Origin: Caballeronia sordidicola
GTDB taxonomy: Bacteria > Pseudomonadota > Gammaproteobacteria > Burkholderiales > Burkholderiaceae
Direction of reading: 5' to 3'
Assembly (NCBI RefSeq): GCF_000729995.1
Contig: NZ_JNFG01000201.1
Location: 248,001-312,000, forward strand
Length of the DNA stretch: 64,000 nucleotides
Below, one piece after another: positions 62,454 to 64,000 of the stretch; position 1 is the first letter of the stretch, and each line of letters starts with the position of its first letter. The notes under the pieces are model-generated. The model did no database searches. It was not told the DNA's origin and worked only from the letters and a program-made list of their open reading frames with translations. The translations under genes were made by a program, and so were the position numbers.

Positions 62454-63251
62454 ATGACAACAGACTTCACCCGTACCGGCGAACTCAAGAACATTGCCAG
62501 CTATCCGAAATGGCTCCAAGACGTAGTCAAGGATTGCGAAGAAGCGAAGACCAGGATTGTTTATCATCCGCTGTGCGTGGCCATGAAGGAAGCAACGCTC
62601 GACATCGAAAGTACGCATCGCTTCCTGATTGGTTTTTTCCCTGTCATCGAGCAGTTTCCGCAGTTCATGGCGTCGAACCTGATGAAAGCACGGTTCGGCA
62701 ATTCGCATGGCGAAGGGATGGCGCGCTCCTACCTCATCCAGAATATCCGGGTTGAGAACATGCACGCCAAGCACTGGCTGCAATGGGCAGGAGCGAGCGG
62801 CCTCGACCTCGACGCGCTGTTGTCGCAAGAGGTGCCGAGCGAAATGCATGCACTCGCGCATTGGTGCGGGCATGTCAGTCTCACCGACGAGCTGGCGGTA
62901 GCGGTGGCGGCAACGAACTATGCAGTGGAAGGTGCGACGGGTGAGTTCTCGTGCCTGATCTGCTCTGACGAAACCTATGCGATGACCTTTCCGGAACCGA
63001 TACGCAAGTCGGCAATGCGCTGGCTCAAGGTGCACGCCCATTACGATGACGAACACCCGTGGATGGCGCTGGATATCGTGGCCACGTTGCTGGGTACGAA
63101 TCCGCCGGTGGAGTCGGTCAACAAGATCCGCGCTGCCATTCGCAAGAGTTACGATTATCTGCGCATGACGCTCGATTACGCGTACGGTACGCGACTCGAG
63201 CCGTTGACGGTGACGGTACGTGAAGTGGAGGAAGAGCCGGTCGCGGTCTGA
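62454..63251 (+). CDS. TenA/PqqC-like heme-oxygenase-fold protein, possible di-iron enzyme
   Basis: A 265-residue all-helical protein of the TenA/PqqC/heme-oxygenase superfamily. Conserved acidic and histidine residues lie where heme-oxygenase-like di-iron oxidases bind iron: E66 (FPVIEQFP), E101 and H104 (VENMHAKHW), E159 (NYAVEGATGEFS), and H194, D198-D199 and H201 (VHAHYDDEHPW). This favours a metal-dependent oxidase over the thiaminase TenA. It is a single-gene unit followed by a strong terminator, and the substrate is unknown. The ATG at 62454 is used; the frame upstream is not family sequence. Confidence 0.78.
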   Translation: MTTDFTRTGELKNIASYPKWLQDVVKDCEEAKTRIVYHPLCVAMKEATLDIESTHRFLIGFFPVIEQFPQFMASNLMKARFGNSHGEGMARSYLIQNIRVENMHAKHWLQWAGASGLDLDALLSQEVPSEMHALAHWCGHVSLTDELAVAVAATNYAVEGATGEFSCLICSDETYAMTFPEPIRKSAMRWLKVHAHYDDEHPWMALDIVATLLGTNPPVESVNKIRAAIRKSYDYLRMTLDYAYGTRLEPLTVTVREVEEEPVAV

Positions 63252-63279
63252 GCGAGCCCGGTTTGGAATGTCGAATAAA

Positions 63280-63317
63280 GGCGCCTGTTATCCGATAACA
63301 GGCGCCGCTATTTTTGT
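63280..63317 (+). terminator. Rho-independent terminator
   Basis: Perfect 13-base arms GGCGCCTGTTATC and GATAACAGGCGCC separated by one base, followed by GCTATTTTTG. It lies 28 bases after the stop of the TenA-like gene. Confidence 0.88.
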
Positions 63318-63406
63318 TTGGATTGAAATGCGTCGCGATTGTCGTGCGAGCAACCGGCATGTTGCCGGCGTCTGGACATGCGTTGTTTGAAGAGCGCCTG
63401 CCGTAC

Positions 63407-63694
63407 TCAAGCGCCTTTCTGTTCGCGTGATTGGGTGCCTGACCTTGATGGTGCCGGTCCCTTGCTGAACAGCGCGACCAGCAGCGCCGCAAGCGGTACG
63501 CAGAAAACAAGTGCGGTTGTGATCGGGCTGTTCGCCGAGCCTTGCGTGAAGAGCGGCACGATGATCGCGATCGCCGGCCCCAAGGGCAGCATCACGAGAA
63601 GATACGCGCTCCAGCTGAGACCTCTCTTGCCGGCAATCCCGGCGACTATTGCCGCGCAGATGGCGTATGTTACGAAGCCCGTCATCGGTTGCAT
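63407..63694 (-). CDS. small membrane protein, 95 aa
   Basis: A 95-residue protein with three hydrophobic helices (FVTYAICAAIVAGIAG, WSAYLLVMLPLGPAIAIIVPLF, SPITTALVFCVPLAALLVALF) and a polar basic tail. GGGGAAGG precedes the ATG at 63694. Function unknown. Confidence 0.7.
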   Translation of the reverse strand: MQPMTGFVTYAICAAIVAGIAGKRGLSWSAYLLVMLPLGPAIAIIVPLFTQGSANSPITTALVFCVPLAALLVALFSKGPAPSRSGTQSREQKGA

Positions 63695-64000
63695 CGCCTT
63701 CCCCGGTTTTACGATTTAGCCAGAGTGTATCGGCGACGAATACGGGGACCAACGAGAAAACCTTGGGATGTGTGCGCTACATCACAACCATAAGCATGCT
63801 ACTGAAATGGCGTGCGTCAGCACACATAAAACGGCACCACAACGTCGCCGGAAAGGCCGTCATGGTCATGCTTTTTTAACGTAGACCGAGTGTGATCCTT
63901 ATTTCCTCTCATGGGCGCTTACGCTCTTTCTTGCCGATTGCGCGCTTGTGTCGAACTGGATTCGGCTCATCGCGTTAGCTCGGCAAAGAGACCGCAGAAT
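63695..64000. other. window end, no gene seen
   Basis: About 300 bases with no supported gene; a 76-codon frame at 63649-63879 has shadow composition. The promoter of the small membrane protein should lie at the left end. Confidence 0.35.

Noticed and set aside
61755-63056. 433-codon minus-strand frame covering two genes and a gap
   Set aside because: It lies antisense to the TenA-like gene and the small gene at 61800, with no ribosome site or family motif, and its composition is rich in Arg, His and Cys.

Overview
The window reads as a stretch of chromosome from a Burkholderiaceae bacterium of the Paraburkholderia/Caballeronia/Burkholderia type. The evidence is the high GC content, a Burkholderia-type porin, many LysR/AraC/two-component regulators, motAB with a sigma-28 promoter, and a furan-acid catabolic cluster known from Cupriavidus and Burkholderia relatives. 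No phage, insertion sequence, CRISPR array, rRNA or tRNA was recognised. Several genes look broken by single-base frameshifts.

Layout. 1-6124: the 3' part of a PhnZ-like HD protein, glycogen phosphorylase, small membrane and YciI/VOC proteins, and a LysR regulator. 6125-17704: an operon with mostly 4-8 base gene overlaps whose order (UbiD, UbiX, Mo-hydroxylase large/FAD/2Fe-2S subunits, acyl-CoA synthetase, enoyl-CoA hydratase family hydrolase, MFS) matches the hmfFGABCDE pathway for 2,5-furandicarboxylate and 2-furoate. Two closely similar LysR regulators bracket it, and a good inverted repeat lies in the divergent promoter. 17877-26599: a RibD-like reductase, an ArsR/OYE pair with a palindromic operator candidate, a UvrA2-type ABC protein, aspartate 4-decarboxylase and a porin. 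26928-33040: a frameshifted NTF2-like gene, motA-motB behind a near-consensus sigma-28 promoter, an MFS exporter and an orphan OmpR-type regulator with a degenerate receiver.

33063-41513 is the most interesting part, a molybdenum homeostasis island. It holds a fused permease-ATPase oxyanion transporter with its binding protein, a ModG-like tandem TOBE protein, a stand-alone sulfite-oxidase-type molybdopterin domain protein, a NifQ homologue (frameshifted in a G run) far from any nif gene, a short ModE-like regulator, a DUF2325 protein and an unrecognised 167-residue protein. Four 24-base sites of one design, close to CGTTATAT-N8-ATATAACG, lie in front of the transporter, the molybdopterin-domain gene, the DUF2325 gene and the 167-residue gene. 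I read these as ModE operators and so predict that the last two proteins are molybdenum-responsive.

41764-44959: a 4-hydroxyproline 2-epimerase / DHDPS-family deaminase pair, divergent, with paired operator-like palindromes and a PAS-AraC regulator. 45367-53160: a lone receiver, a small membrane protein, a GST, a NERD-helicase, a module of a cysteine-free periplasmic sulfite-oxidase-like protein with a hybrid kinase and a BetR-type receiver regulator, and OmpW. 53238-64000: a periplasmic binding protein, an ACS-family MFS, a three-gene phosphorelay joined by 4-base overlaps, a heme-oxygenase-fold (TenA-like) protein and small membrane/hypothetical proteins. Gene calls rest on reading the translated sequence; no database search was possible.
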